Shown here in pieces: positions 30,089 to 44,300 of a stretch of 64,000 bases of DNA. A program made the position numbers and the translations under genes. The notes beneath the pieces are model-generated. The model saw nothing but the letters and a program-made list of their open reading frames with translations, was not told the origin of the DNA and did no database searches. This stretch comes from Hirsutella rhossiliensis (Eukaryota > Ascomycota > Sordariomycetes > Hypocreales > Ophiocordycipitaceae). How positions within the stretch are numbered: the stretch's first letter is position 1; every line of letters starts with the position of its first letter. The DNA is taken from contig NW_025408670.1 in NCBI RefSeq assembly GCF_020360975.1, positions 4,154,001-4,218,000 on the forward strand. The letters run 5' to 3'.

Positions 30089-33000
30089 TCTCGCGAAGAG
30101 AGATATAAAAAGTATATAAAAATGCATAAAGGTAAAATTAGAAGTAAGGGGTCGGATAGGCAGGGCAGAGAGATTTAATTCTTACGGGAGCAGTAATTGC
30201 GGTAGGGGAGTAATTATTATATTGCCTTAATTGTCCTTCTTTCCTCTATCTAACGCCCCTCTTTATACCCGTCTAGCATCTTAATTAATAAAGAAGATCC
30301 TACTTAAAGAAGCTACTAATATCCCTTTAACTACCGAGCTTTTTGCCGGTTTTTCTCCTCCTTTCTAGCCGTTACCGGCATATCCGTCTTATCTCTCGCT
30401 ACCTCTATAGGAAGCTATCGCTACTTCTGCTTCCCCTTATACCCCTACCCTCCTCTCTATACCTCCTTTTAGCTCCTTCCCTAAAACCTATTTTTTAGCT
30501 TCCTAGGTCCCTCGTACTAAGGGATATCTCCGAGAACTACGAAATTAGGCCACGCTTCGCGACATACCCCCTTAGCTATAGCCTGCCCTTATAGAAAGGG
30601 TAAAGCTAAATACCTAAGCCGGTAAGCGTATAGAGGAGGTCTTAGTCTGCACTTCTCCCTTACTCGAGAAATCCGGGTTTTAGCCCTCTTTTAGACCTAC
30701 TTTAGGAAAGGGGCCTAAGGAGGAAATTAAGTCCTATAAGAAAGGGGCTTCTCTAAGGATAAGTCCCTAAAGGGGCCTTTAGAAGAATAAGTCCTAATTA
30801 AGCTAGGGCCCTCCTTTAGGATAAGTCCTAATTCCTCTCTTCGGCTATAGACGTCTCCTTCCTCCTACGTGCTATTAGCTCCTCTCGTAGACTCTTAAGG
30901 CGGGCTTCTAAGGATAGGTTCTCTCGAACGTCTTTTAGCCTAATTTACTATAAAAAGACAGCTAGCTTCTACTTCGGTAGGGGCTTCGTAAGACCGTTAG
31001 CTTTTATCGATACCGTTAGAACCTAACGGACGGAAATAAGTCCCCTTTAGACCTCTTAGCGTAACTAATGCTAGTAGATATCGATATACCGTAGCCGCGT
31101 CGATAGCTTGCTATTTTCCTCCGTAAGAATTCGTATAGTCTACGTATTATCGTATTCTATAGCTAACGGGGACGGAATTTACAATCGTAACGATATTAAT
31201 AGCTAGCTAAGGAAAATCGCTTCTTTTAACGCTTCTAAAAGAGCTAGTAGCTCTACCTCCGTGCTTAATATAGTAACGGTAGCTTACTTCGAAGCTCTCT
31301 AAGCAATAGTTCCTTTAAAAAGGGATATAATATACCCTTATAAGCTCTTTCTATCTAAGGAATTATCCGTAAAGGATAAATCGCTTAAATAAAGGAAGAT
31401 TTCGGTAGCTAGTTTCCTTCCTTACCCTCCTAGGCGTAGACCGTATAATCTCGTTAAATAGAGATAAAGGATAGCTCTATCTACTACTTCTTAATGCCTA
31501 GGGCTAGGATTCTAGTTATGCCTAGCTAGCTAGGAGACTATAAAAGAGATATCCGGTCTAGTAGAAATAGCTAAAAAAAAGCAGGGAGCCTACCTTCTAT
31601 TAATATTAGTGTTTCTCTTACTCCCTAGCTTAAAAGGACGGATTAGGTAAAAGCTCTTCGTCTAATATAGGCGTAGAGGGAAGCTTCTTATCGAGGGAAG
31701 TAGGGAGGAATTTATAAGCGACCTTATCGATATAGGCGTCCTAGGTAAGCTAGATAGTCCGTTAGGACCTATTCCTAAGGATTCGTATCCTTAGGAACTA
31801 CTTTAGCTCCCCTAGCCTAGTTATCTTATACCTTTATTATAGGCCTTTTATAGCTTCCTTAGTAGTTGCTTCTTCCTTTTTTAGGTAGGCCTAGATAATA
31901 TCATCGACGTAGAAGAAGACCGTGATTTTACCCTTCTATATTATATACGGTTCCTAAGGGACTTTCTTAAAGCCTAGGGCTTTAAGGGAACCTATTAAAT
32001 ACTATTGCTAAAGAAGGGGTAATCTTCGTAGTCCGTATAGAGCTTTCCTAAGCCGTAGAACCTTTCCTAGTTATTAGAAACTAAGAGGAAGTCGTATATA
32101 AATAACTTCTTCTTCCTTAAGTAGGCAGTTAATAAAGGCGTTAACTATATCTATCTAATCGAGTTTAAGGTCGAATTCTACTACTATAGCTATAAGGGTC
32201 CGAAAAGACATCCTTGCTAAGGTAGTTGCCCTAGTAGGTAGATCCCCTTTTTCCTATTAATTCCTATAAATAACTAGCCGGGCTTTACACTTCTAAAGGA
32301 AGCTATATTTATTAGTCTTATAAATAAAGACCTACTTATAGCTAAGGACCTATTTTCCTCTTGCCTTTTCCTTAAGGACCTCTTTAAAAGACCCTATCTC
32401 CTTATATAAGGCTAGGTAGTCTTTCTAGGCCTAGAAAAACTAGTCTCTAAAGGGGTGTTTTTCTAGCTGCTTCTAGTTTGCTAGTAGGTCCGGGAGGTCT
32501 CTTTTATATACCTTCCTTGCTAATAGAGGCTTAAAAAGCCGGCCTGCTATAAACGCTCCGTAGGAACCGTCTTCTATTAGCGTTAGGTAGAAGTCGGAAA
32601 AACGATCGAAATAAGGGAGAGGTTAGTCTTCTTTCGTATCGGGCCCTATACCTTCCTTTGCTTCTCGAAGCAGGGATAAAAAGGCAGCCGGATAATCCTT
32701 CGAGAGAGGTGCCTTTCCTACCCCCTTAGGGGTCGAGATAGGAAGACTAACTAAAAAAGCTGCTTCTAGATCTTCTTCTTATATAGGAGGAGGCGTAGGT
32801 AGGTAGGCGTATTCTAGCTCTACCGCTTTTCTATAGTCTCCTTCTTTATCTAGATTATCTAATCTAGTAGCTTCCTCTTCTTCGAAGTTAGCGTTATCCT
32901 TAACTACTTCGACGTCGGTTTCTTCTTCCGTTTCCTCGTCTAGGACTTCTTCTTAAGACTATTAAGAAGGGGGGATTTAAATCTTCTAAATTAGCTAACG

Positions 33001-36000
33001 TTAAGAGAGTAAGAGGGGCTATTAATCCCTCTTTCCGTCGAAGAAGCTAGATTCGTCGAAAATTATATCCTTAGTCGAAATAACCTTCTATAAAAGAGGA
33101 ATCTAAATCCGGAAGATATTCGTAGAATTATACCTAACGAGGTAACTAATAAAGGCTCTAGGATTAAGCTTTCTTTTCTTCTTCCTTTTTAGCTATATAT
33201 CGGTAGTTATAGTATATACCTTATAGCCGTAGGCACGAAGGTAGGCTAGCGAGGCCCTCTTTTTTATTAAGAGCTCGAGGGGGGATTTCTAGTCTATTCC
33301 TTAGGTAGTCCCTCTAGGGGTCCGGTTCTATAGGTAATAAGCGGTCTTAACGACTTCCCTCTAAAGGTCGTATAGAAGCTTTATAGTAAGTCTTATCGTA
33401 TAGGCCCTTTCTATTATAGCACCCCCTAATCTTTCTACCCCTCCGTTCTAGGCCTAGGTATTCGGTGCTAACGGGAGGGGTAAAATGCCCCTTTTTCGAA
33501 GCTAATTTAAGATATCCTTCGTAAATAGCTCTCTATTAGACCGTATCTTCTTTACCTCGTAGCTAAAGTAGGATTTTATCTAGTTAACGAAGTCCTAGAG
33601 GGCAGACTAGTTATACTTACTTAGGTAGGTCTATAAGAAATAAGGGAAAACTATCCCTAAAAAGGCGTCTATAAAAAACATTACCCTAACGAAGCTTTCC
33701 TAATCCCTAGAGACGTCGGTCTAGTCGACCTAAATTTCCTTATACTACTAGTCCGGCCGTATTAGGGTCCGTCTAGAAATTCGTCTCTTAGTCTTCCCTT
33801 AGCTATAGTATTTATATTCGACGGTCTTTAGGCCCCTTATTCGTACGCCCTATTATTAGCCTAGCTTATATAAAGCTAGGGGGCCCGGGTAACTAAGTCG
33901 TACGTACTAAAGAATACCGTCTCCTTAGGCTGCTAGAAGAGGGTCCTTTATAGTAGACCTATTCCTCCTAGTAGGGAAAGCTAACTTCTTAAGAGATTCC
34001 TTCCTAAGGATAGGTTAGAATTCGAGAATAAATTAACCGAATTTCTCCTCGATAAGCCTAATAGTCTAATTCTTCTAGACTAGCCTCGTAGGCTTAGACG
34101 TCGTATCCTAGAAGATTCCTTCCTCTCGAAGAAGGCGGAAGGAAATTAGGCTCGTTAAAAATCGAGGGCAAAAAGCTACCCTTTTTCGTCGAAGAATTCA
34201 TATAGTCCCGTTAGGTAATTTTATCGTGAAATTTACCCTTCTATACCCCCCTATCTATATAGTTAATTCCCCGGCAATAAAGTATTCCCTCTATACCTTC
34301 TTAAAGGACCGGAATCGTAAGAGTATATTATAGATATCGAGGGAAGTACTAGAGTTAAGGATAGCTGATTTTCGTAGGGGATAATCGGAGGGCTTTAACG
34401 GTTGGTCTTAGCCTTATTAATCTATAGGGAAGACGAAGGCCGGATTTACTATACTAACGATTTTTCCTCGAATTTATAGTAGCGGCGTTAATTGCTATTT
34501 CCTAGTAACCCGAATCTCGTCTATCTTCTTTTATAGCGAGGGGTCCTCCTTAAGAAACTATTATATCGTTTCTTATAGCCTCTTTAAAGGGTTAAATCCT
34601 TTAAGTCGGTTTTCCTTAAAGACCTACTAGCATTATAATAATCGATAGCCTAGGGATTTATAGGCTAGGCAGCCGTTTCGCCTAGTCTTTTATTTCTTCG
34701 AGGAATCCTCGTCCCGATCTAGAAGGTCTGCTTAAAAACCTCCCCTTTTTACCCCTTATTGCTAATTTTAACGAAGAGGTTCGATTTTAACTAGTTCCCT
34801 AATTTTTCGACTAACGGACTAAAAGGTCTATTAGGGGACTAGTCGGGCCGGTCTAACTAACGGGGCCGGGGCCGGGCCCGGAGTAAGATACGAAGCCGGG
34901 ACCGGGACCGGGGTAGCCGTTAAAGACGGTGTTAAGGCTCTCGAGGGAGGTAGAGCCGGAGGGGCAACAGCCGCAGCAGCAGCAGCGGGAGCCGCAGCAG
35001 CAAGGGCTGCAGCAGCTATAGGGGCAGCTGGTCGAGCCGTCTAGGTCGAGTGCTAGCTACGAAGGAATAAGACTGCTTACTATTATACTCTAGCAGCCTC
35101 TTCGTCTAGTTCCCGGCTAGCCTCTCGAAAGATAGTTAAGTAACCGTTACTAATAGGCTTTATTAGCAGAGATATATCCCGTAGCTACTAGCCGGAAAGA
35201 GCTTCTATTAGGAAGTATTAGTTAGCTTCCTCGAGGATTTCTTCCTACTTAGCTAGCTATAAAGAAGCTAGTAGGTTCCTAGTAGAAAAGGCTCCGAGGT
35301 ATACTATATAGGTCTTCCTAATACGGTTAGTTATATAGCCCCTCGAGGGAGCTGTCGAGGTCTCGAGCTTTAAAAGCTACTACCTAGGAGTCTCTTCCTC
35401 TTAAAGAGAGATTAGCTTTACGGCACTAACGGATTCCGTTATCGCCGTACGAGCAGTAGTTAGTAGCTTCGTCTCGTAAAGGTATTCCTTTCGATAACTT
35501 TCGTAGTTACCTAAGGCAGTAGAAAAAGCTCTCTGCTATATAGAGGTTAGCTAGGAGAAGAGGGTAGCTCCCTCTATAAAGTCCGTTGCCCTAGGACAAA
35601 GAGGGGGCTCGAGAGGGTCCTACTTATTAGAGAAGACTAAATTATAGATAGTTCTATCTATACGAGCCCGTAGCTCCTTTACCTACTTATCCTAATCTTA
35701 GGGCTCTATAAGAATCGTCCTATAGACCGTAGGGACGGTAGAGGAGTCGTTTTTCGATATTATTACAGAGAGAGGGGGCAGAAAAGTCGGTTAAAAATCG
35801 GCTTTTCTAGTAAGAGGGGTAAAAGGGAGCTACGAGGGATATAAGAAGGGTGCCTTTTATAGTAGCCGGAAGGTATAGGAATACTATTCCTCCCGGGCTT
35901 ATAACTCTCGCGAAGAGAGATACGAGAAGTATATAAAAATATATAAAGGTGAAATTAAAAGTAAGGGGTCGGATAGGCAGGGCAGAGAGATTTGATTCTT

Positions 36001-36381
36001 ATAGGAGCAGCAATTACGGTAGGGGAGTAATTATTATATTGCCTTAATTATCCTTCTTTCCTCTATCTAACGCCCCTCTTTATACCCGTCTAGCATCTTA
36101 ATTAATAAAGAAGATCCTGCTTAAAGAAGCTACTAATATCCCTTTAACTACCGAGCTTTTTGCTGGTTTTTCTCCTCCTTTCTAGCCGTTGCCGGCATAT
36201 CCGTCTTATCTCTTGCTACCTCTATAGGAAGCTATCGCTACTTCTGCTTCCCCTTATACCCCTACCCTCCTCTCTGCACCTCCTTTTAGCTCCTTCCCTA
36301 AAACCTGTTTTTTAGCTTCCTAGGTCCCTCGTGCTAAGGGATATCTCCGAGAACTACGAAATCAGGCCACGCTTCGCGACA
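30089..36381 (-). mobile_element. 6.3-kb Copia family, copy B
   Basis: LTRs of 476 bp at 30089-30564 (3' LTR) and 35906-36381 (5' LTR); target duplication ATAAT at 30084-30088 and 36382-36386. Primer-binding site 35890-35905; polypurine tract 30565-30576. Same internal organisation as copy A, in reverse: gag near 35760-34700, protease near 34350, integrase near 33900-33200, RT with an intact Y-V-D-D code at about 31900-31912, RNase H near 31400-31150. Frames are broken by RIP stops throughout. Damage is intermediate: CpG-rich linkers such as 34860-35010 (Ala/Pro-rich Gag region) survive. Confidence 0.9.
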
Positions 36382-39300
36382 ATAATCGTTCCTTTACCCC
36401 TTAGCTTAAGAGGTATATTATTACGTTTATCTTAAAGAGATAAGTTAATTAATATAAGTATTATATCTTTAAGCTATCTCTTTAATAAGATATAATAAGG
36501 GTTGCTAGCTATAATATCTATAATAGGTATAAGAGGTATAGAGCTTAGTAACTCTATATTAAATATAGTATTAAGTAGAAGGAGTAATATTAAAATCTTT
36601 ATCCCTAGGCTTATTATTTCTAAAAGGGAAAGATATATATATTTATATAATCCCTATAAGGGCGTTTTTAATCGCTAATCTTTTAGAGTATATAAGGGTA
36701 ATAAGTATTATAAGAGGGTAATTACTTCTTTTAGCGTTTAACCGTTTTCTATATTATTATTAAATAAACTTAGTACCTTAAAGGTTTTAGGTTCCCTATT
36801 ATCTATAACGTTAGTTATAGCTATATCTTTAAGGATATTATAGCTATATACTTAGACTAGCTAAGCTTACTTTTCTCTTTTTATATTATAGCTTATAAAC
36901 TTATTAAACTATATATTAGCTAATACTATTAGTTTATTTTATTTAATTAATAGTATCTATATAATATATTACTAAGTAGACCTATAGCTTACTAATTAGC
37001 TAGTATAAGCTCCTTACTTAAAGGGTAACTACGTCTTATATAGCTTTATATATTTAAATACTATAATTATTATTAGGAACGCTATATAGCTAAAGACTCT
37101 TAAATATATAATATCTAGTTTAATATCTTTAATATAGTAATATAGTAGATTATTTTCTTTTATCTAGGTCTACTAATACTTATATAGGCTCTACTAGCTA
37201 TAGTTATATAATTTAAAAGGTATTATATTAAGTAAGTATACTTATTATAAAGTATAGCTTAATTTTATAGTTCTTAAAGATATCCCTTAGTAAGAGGGAC
37301 TAAGGAAGCTAAAAAAACCGGTTTAAAAGAAGGAGCTAAAAGGAGTTATAGAGAGGAGGGTAGGAGTAAGAAGGGAAGTAAAAGTAATAATAGCTTCCTA
37401 TAAAAGTAGTAAGAGATAAGATAGATATACTAGTAATAGCTAGAATAAAAGGGAAAAACTAGTAAAAAGCTTAGTAGTTAAAAGGATATTATTAGCTTCT
37501 TTAAGTAGGATCTTCTTTATTAATTAAGATACTAAATAGGTATAAAGAGGGGCGTTAGATAAAGGAAAGAAAGATAATTAAGGAAATATAATAATTACTC
37601 CCTTACTATAATTACTGCCCTTATAAGAATTAAATATCTCTACCCTACCTATTTAACCCCTTACTTTTAATTTTACCTTTATATATTTTATATATACTTC
37701 TTATATCTCTCTTTATAAGAATACTACTATATAGTATATTTCTAGCTATAGCTCTTTTAGAAATTTTAAGTTAAGCTTTATAACCCTTACTTTTTCCTTT
37801 ACTATTACCTTTAATCTCTTTATATAACTATCTTATATAGGCGTTAAAAAGGCTAACTATATAACTTATATCCTTTTATTAGTTATATAGTTTATTTAAT
37901 CTATTATTAAAAGAGCCCTTTCCTTATTAGTAACTAATATAGTTATTTTAACTTTATACTAAGTTTTAAGTAATACTATAAAGTTATTAAAGATATCCTT
38001 AATACCTCTTTTTCTTTTTATTAAGTAATAGAACCTTATAGATATATCTACTAAGTAAATAAAGCGAAGTTCTTTTCCTTATTATATATTATTATAAGGC
38101 TAAGGTAAAGATTAAAGCTAACTTATACCCTTAGACCTTTAAGCCTTAAGGATAGTATTTTTCTTAAGACTTCCCTTTTAGCTTTCCTTATTATATATAT
38201 CTAATAGCTATATATTATAAGGCCTTAAAGCTTAGTACTTAGGTAGGCTTTTAATAGCTTTTCTAGTAGTCTTAAACTAAGATACTTAAGGCGGCGATAC
38301 TATAGGTTACCTACCCCCTTAGTTAGTAGCTTAGGCGCCTATATAACTATAAATACCTACTTATTATACTATAGGAGTATTCCTATTATAAATTAACCTT
38401 TAAAGTCGGTTAGTTTAATATAAACCTCCTTTATAGGTTTTAAATAAAAGTATCCTAGGAGCTAGTTTTAGAATATCCTTACTATTATCCTTAGCTAGCT
38501 AAGAAGATACTTAATAGTATTTCTAGGATAAAGTAAGTATCTAGTAAAGTTATCTTTCTACTATTAATTATAGGGATAACTACTATTCTTATTCCTTATA
38601 TCTTAAAGGCTTAGTCTTTAACCTAGACTTCGTTATTAAAACCCTACTTAAAGGTTCCTTCCTAGAACTAACCTAGGTTATTAAAAAGGTTAATATTAGC
38701 CCTTAAGTTATATATTAATTTATTAGTAAGTAACGGCGTTCCCTTAATAGCTATATTTACCTTAGATAAAGTAACTATATTAATAGTCTTTCCTAGCCTA
38801 TTATTACTAATAATAGTATCTACTAGCTCTCTTCCTTTAAGGTAGGAATTAAGGGTCTAGGCTAGGTATTTATTTTACTTTCTTATTTAAATAGTCTTTT
38901 AGCTGTTTTTCGATATTCTATTTCGCTAGATTACTATATTTCTAGCTTAATAAGGGTTTCTTATTATATATTACCTATAGTAAGTAGTAATTTTCCTACT
39001 AGCTTATTAAGCTATTAATATACTTCTTATAGCTAATATACTTAGCTTAGGTATCTACTTTCCTAGACTTAATTAGCGCTTCCTCTTTTTATAAGTAATT
39101 ATAACTTCTTCCTATAAGTATATTTTTATTTAAAGTTAGCGATTAAGTTAGCGATTAAGTTCCTTAAGGGAAGTTAATCTTTACTTTATCTTTTATTATA
39201 AACGTTAAGAGCCCTTATTACTATAGACTAATATAGGTCTTACTTATCTACTACTATAAGAAAATCCTATCTAATTCTTATATCGTTAAGTATATTAACC

Positions 39301-40329
39301 TTATAGTCTAGTAAATCTATAATAATTTAGTTAAGCTATTCTACCTATACTTTTTAGTCTTATATACCTCTCTTATTAATAAAGGTTATATATCTCTTAT
39401 AAATTAGCTTTTTCTCCTTTACCTTTAAGGGTAGGGCTTACTTCTTTAATTCCTTAATTTTCTTTCTTAGGCTATTATATATTAGGGTTATCCTTTAAAG
39501 CCCTTTATTAATTATTTTCTTAATTAATCTTTTAAGTATAATTAAGGCTTTCTACTAAACCTTATAGCGATCGAACTTTAGCTAAAACCTTTTCTTAAGA
39601 TTATAAAAGGAGTCCTTTATATCCTAGTATCGTTTATTATAGCTTATTTACCTTATAAGGAATATAGCCTTAGTTTTATCTTCTTATTAAGAAGGTCTCT
39701 CCTTAAGGTTAATAATAAATTGCTCCTAGTCTAGCTATTAAGGCTATTTAAGCTCCTTTATACTATCTAGGTTAGTATACTCTTAAATTCTATAAGTTTA
39801 GGCCTATAATTTAATCCCCTTAATCTATAGGGTCTAGTTAAGTCTTTCCCTTAGTTATACGATATAATTATCCCCTCTTACTTCCTTTAATATTATCTTA
39901 GGAAAATTAAGGGTTTTAGCTTAATAAGTAATATCCTTTTTTAAGGGATATTATAATAGGTCGGCCCTATAAGGGCTAAAGCGGTAGTTATACTACTATT
40001 TATTACTATAAGGTAGCTATTTAATTAAACTACTACGTTATAATAGTAGTAAAGGGTAAAAGAAAATAAATTAACTAAGCTACCTAGCTAGTTAATTAAC
40101 CACGCTTATTAATAGTCGGATATATAAGCGTAGCCTAGGCGTATAGTATAGCCTAGCCTATAATAAATATATAATTTATATATTTTTAGTAGTGCCCCTT
40201 AGTATAGCTAGGTTCCTTACCTTAATACTATAATTTAAGCGTTATAACGGTGTTAATAGCTTATAAATAGCTTTAAAGGTAATATTAGCGGGTAAAAGAT
40301 AATCTAGCTATATAGGCTAAGCTTATAAC
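36382..40329 (-). pseudogene. outer Copia, 5' half (gag to integrase) with solo LTR inside
   Basis: Continuation of the outer element after copy B, up to its primer-binding site at 40314-40329. Sequence is extremely CpA/TpG-poor, and individual domains cannot be placed with confidence. Interrupted at 37243-37720 by a solo LTR. Confidence 0.55.
37243..37720 (+). repeat. solo LTR of the 6.3-kb Copia family
   Basis: Aligns along its whole length to the copy A LTR in plus orientation, heavily RIP-mutated. Flanked by ATACT on both sides (37238-37242, 37721-37725). No internal sequence, so it arose by recombination between the two LTRs of a full insertion. Confidence 0.88.
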
Positions 40330-40615
40330 TTTTAAGTAAGGGCTTAAGAGTATAGTAAAAGAAATAAGGGTATAAAAAGGTAAATTTAGTAATATATATC
40401 TTAGTTTATCTATTAAGATAAGGAAGGGGCTTATATAAGAATAGTAACTATATATAGCTAGCTAAAAAAAGGTATTAAGATATTCCTATACCTAAGTTAA
40501 GCTTATATAATATCCTTAAGCTAAGGGAGTTATATTAGTTAAGTAAGCTTCCTTATATATAATTATTAGGTCTATTAAGTATAATTATAGCTTCTTATAC
40601 TAACTCTCTTTAATA
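40330..40615 (-). repeat. right LTR (5' LTR) of the outer Copia
   Basis: 286 bp, same length as the reassembled left LTR. Followed by CCTTC (40616-40620). Confidence 0.88.
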
Positions 40616-40620
40616 CCTTC

Positions 40621-41351
40621 TTATAAATCGTTTATATAATACTTCTTTTAAAATTACTTTAAGTTTAGCGTATCTTATAATATATATTAATAGCTAAATA
40701 TAGTATTAATTATAAAGTTTTATTTCTTTATATAAAGAGAGCTAGTTAACTTTATTATTTATAGTAATAAAGGTATAGCGGCTTTCTTATAGTTATATAA
40801 GCTAAAGTATCTTAAATATTAAATTAAAGCGCCTTACTACTATAACTATCTTAGGTTTCCTATTACCTTTTTACTTTTTAGTATAATTATAATTAGTAAT
40901 TATCGCTACCTTATCTAATATAAGGGTATAATATATTAAAACTACTACTAAGCTATAATTAGCTTATTACTTTTATACTTATAGATAGGGTACCTTTTCG
41001 TTATACTTTTAAATATAAAAATACTACTTAAAGTATTTACGTCGATTAAAATATAATATCTACCTATTATATAAACTTAAGAAACTTAAATAAAGGGAGT
41101 AGTTATAGACCGAGGGCTAAAAGTAATATAAATTAGTCGCTCTTAAGATACTACTAAGTACTTTATTAACTATTCCTTACTAGATTTTACTAGTATAAAT
41201 AGTTATATCTTTATTTCTCTATCTACTTATTTCTTTTTAGTAATCTTTAATTATACTATCTAAAGGTACTATAAGTATAAATAAAATTACTAGATAAAGC
41301 CTATATTAACCTCTAAACTAATACTTTACTTAATTAATTATAAAATATACT
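40621..41351. other. RIP-mutated AT-rich spacer between two Copia elements
   Basis: About 730 bp with almost no CpA or TpG, so it too was once repeated. No LTR, domain or ORF recognised on either strand. Confidence 0.5.
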
Positions 41352-44300
41352 TCTTACGAAGAGAGATATAAGAAGTATATATAAAATATATAAAGGTAAA
41401 ATTAAAAGTAAGGGGTTAGATAGGTAAGGTAAAGATATTTAATTCTTATAAAGGTAGTAATTATAGTAAGGGAGTAATTATTATATTTCCTTAATTATCC
41501 TTCTTTCTTTTCTTTAACGCCCTTTTTTATACTTATTTAATATCTTAATTAATAAAGAAGATCTTACTTAAAGAAGCTATTAATATACTTTTAACTACTA
41601 AGCTTTTTACTAGTTTTTCCCCTTTAATTTAGCCGTTACTAGTATATCTATCTTATTTCTCGCTACTTATATAAGAAGCTATTACTACTTTTACTTCCCC
41701 TTATACCCTTACCCCTTTCTTTATACTTCCTTTTAGCTCTTTCTTTTAAACCGGTTTTTTAGCTTCCTAGGTCTCTTATACTAAGGGATATCTCTAAGAA
41801 CTATAAAATTAAGCTACGCTTTATAATATACCCCCTTAGCTATAGCCTACCCCTTAAGGGTAAAGCTAAATAATTAGGCTAGTAAGCGTATAGAGGAGGT
41901 CTTAGTTTATACTTATCCCTTACTTTAGAAATCTAGGTTTTAGCCCTAGGCTTTTTTAGACTTACTTTTAAAAAAAGGGGGCTTAAGGAGGAAATTAAGT
42001 CCTATAAGAAAGTAGGGCTTCTTTAAGGATAAGTCCTTAAAAAGGGGGCCTTTAAAAAAAAGAAGTCCTAATTAAGCTAAGGACCTTCCTTTAAAATAAG
42101 TCCTAGTTTCTTTCTTTAGCTATAAATATCTCTTTCCTTATATATACTATTAGCTCCTTTTATAGACTCTTAAGGTAGGCTTTTAAAGATAGCTTCTTTT
42201 AAACGTCTTTTAGCTTAATTTACTATAAAAAGATAGCTAGCTTTTACTTTAATAAGGGCTTTATAAGACTATTAGCTTTTATTAATACTATTAAGACTTA
42301 AAAAATAGAAATAAGTCTTCTTTAAACCTCTTAATATAACTAATACTAATAAATATTAATATACTATAGCTAGGTTAATAGCTTATTATTTTCCTTTATA
42401 AGGATCTATATAGTCTATATATTATTATATTCTATAGCTAATAAGGATAGAATTTATAGTTATAAAGATATAAGTAGCTAGCTAAGGAAAATTGCTTCTT
42501 TTAATACTTTTAAAAGAGCTAGTAGCTCTACCTTTATACTTAAGGTTATAATAGTAGCTTACTTTAAAGCTCTTTTTATAATAGTTCCTTTAAAAAGGGA
42601 TATAATATACGCTTATAAGCTCTTTCTATCTAAGGAACTATCTATAAAGGCTAAATCGCTTAAATAAAGGAAGATTTTAATAGCTAGTTTCCTTCCCTAC
42701 CCTCCTAAGTATAAACTATATAATCTCGTTAAATAAAGATAAAGGATAGCTCTATCTACTACTTCTTAGTACTTAGGGCTAGGATTCTAATTATACCTAG
42801 CTAGCTAAGAGACTATAAAAGAGATATCTGGTTTAGTAGAAATAGCTAAAAAAAAAGTAAGGAGCCTACCTTTTATTAATATTAGTATTTCTCTTACTCT
42901 ATAGCTTAAAAGGATAGATTAAGTAAAAGCTCTTTATTTAATATAGGTATAAAGGGAAGCTTCTTATTAAGGGAATTAAGGAGGAATTTATAAGTAACCT
43001 TATTAATATAAGCGTCTTAAGTAAGCTAAATAGTTCGTTAGGATCTATTCTAAAGGATTTATATCCTTAGAAACTACTTTAGCTCCCTTAGCTTAGTTAT
43101 CTTATACTTTTATTATAGGCCTTATATAGCCTCCTTAGTATTTTCTTCTTCTTCTTTAAAGTAGGCTTAGATAATATAGTCGATATAAAAGAAGACTATA
43201 ATTTTACCTTTTTATATTATATATAGCTCTTAAGGGACTTTCTCGAAGCCTAGGGCTTTAAGTGTCGCGAAGCATAGCCTAATTTCGTAGTTCTCGGAGC
43301 TATCCCTTAGTAAGAGGGACTAAAGAAGCTAAAAATACCTAGTATAGAAGAAAGAAGAAGGAGCTAAAAAGAGGTATAGAAAGGAGGGTAAGGGTATAAG
43401 GGGAAGCATAAGTAGCAATAGCTTCCTATAGAGGTAGCGAGAGATAAGACGGATATACCGGCAACGGCTAGAAAGGAGGGGAAAAACCGGCAAAAAGCTT
43501 AGTAGTTAAAAGGATATTAGTAGCTTCTTTAAGCAGGATCTTCTTTATTAATTAAAACGCTAGACGGGTATAAAGAGGGGCGTTAGATAGAGGAAAGAAG
43601 GATAATTAAGGCAATATAATAATTACTCCCCTACCTTTATTACTGCCCCCGTAAGAATTATATATCTCTGCCCTACCTATCCGACCCCTTACTTTTAATT
43701 TTACCTTCGAGCATTTTTTATATACTTCTTATATCTCTCTTCGCGAGAGTAATAAGCCCGGGAGGAATAGTATTCCTATACCTTCCGGCTACTATAAAAG
43801 GCACCTTTCTTATATCCCTCGTAGCTCCCTTTTACCCCTCTTACGAGAAAAGCCGATTTTTAACCGACTTTTCTACCCTTCCTTTATAACGATATCGAAA
43901 AACGACTCTACCGCCCCTACGGTCTATAGGACGATTCTTATAAAGCCCTAAGATTAGGATAAGTAGGTAAAGGAGCTACGGGCTCGTATAGATAGAACTA
44001 TCTATAGTTTAGTCTTCTCTAATAAGTAGGACCCTCTCGAGCCCCCTCTTTATCCTAGGGCAACGGAATTTATAAAGGGAGCTTCCCTCTTCTCCGAGCT
44101 AACCTCTATATAATAGAGAGCTTTTTCTACTACCTTAGGTAACTACGAAAGTTACCGAAAGGAATACCTTTACGAAACGAAGCTACTAACTACTACTCGT
44201 ACGGTAATAACGGAATCCGTTAGTGCTATAAAGCTAATCTCTCTTCGAGAAGAAGAGACTCCTAGGTAGTAGCTTTTAAAGCTCGAGACCTCGATAGCTC

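Larger units (their letters stand above)
12222..40615 (-). mobile_element. outer Copia (Ty1-like) retrotransposon, minus strand, opened by four nested insertions
   Basis: LTRs are 286 bp each: right LTR (5' LTR) 40330-40615; left LTR (3' LTR) 12222-12475 continued at 27010-27041 after the chromovirus insertion. The flanking 5-bp duplications match exactly (CCTTC). Left of the 5' LTR the segment 40314-40329 reads, on the minus strand, as a RIP-mutated tRNA-iMet half-molecule binding site. The coding part is split: 3' half 27042-30088, 5' half 36382-40329. RNase H of Copia type is seen on the minus strand at about 28000-28420 (residues equivalent to G-Y-x-F...E-A-E-L-L-A-L and the D-N-x-Q-T-I motif). 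All reading frames are riddled with RIP stops. Inserted: chromovirus, 6.3-kb Copia copy, solo LTR, and by nesting a TRIM and another Copia. Confidence 0.85.
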
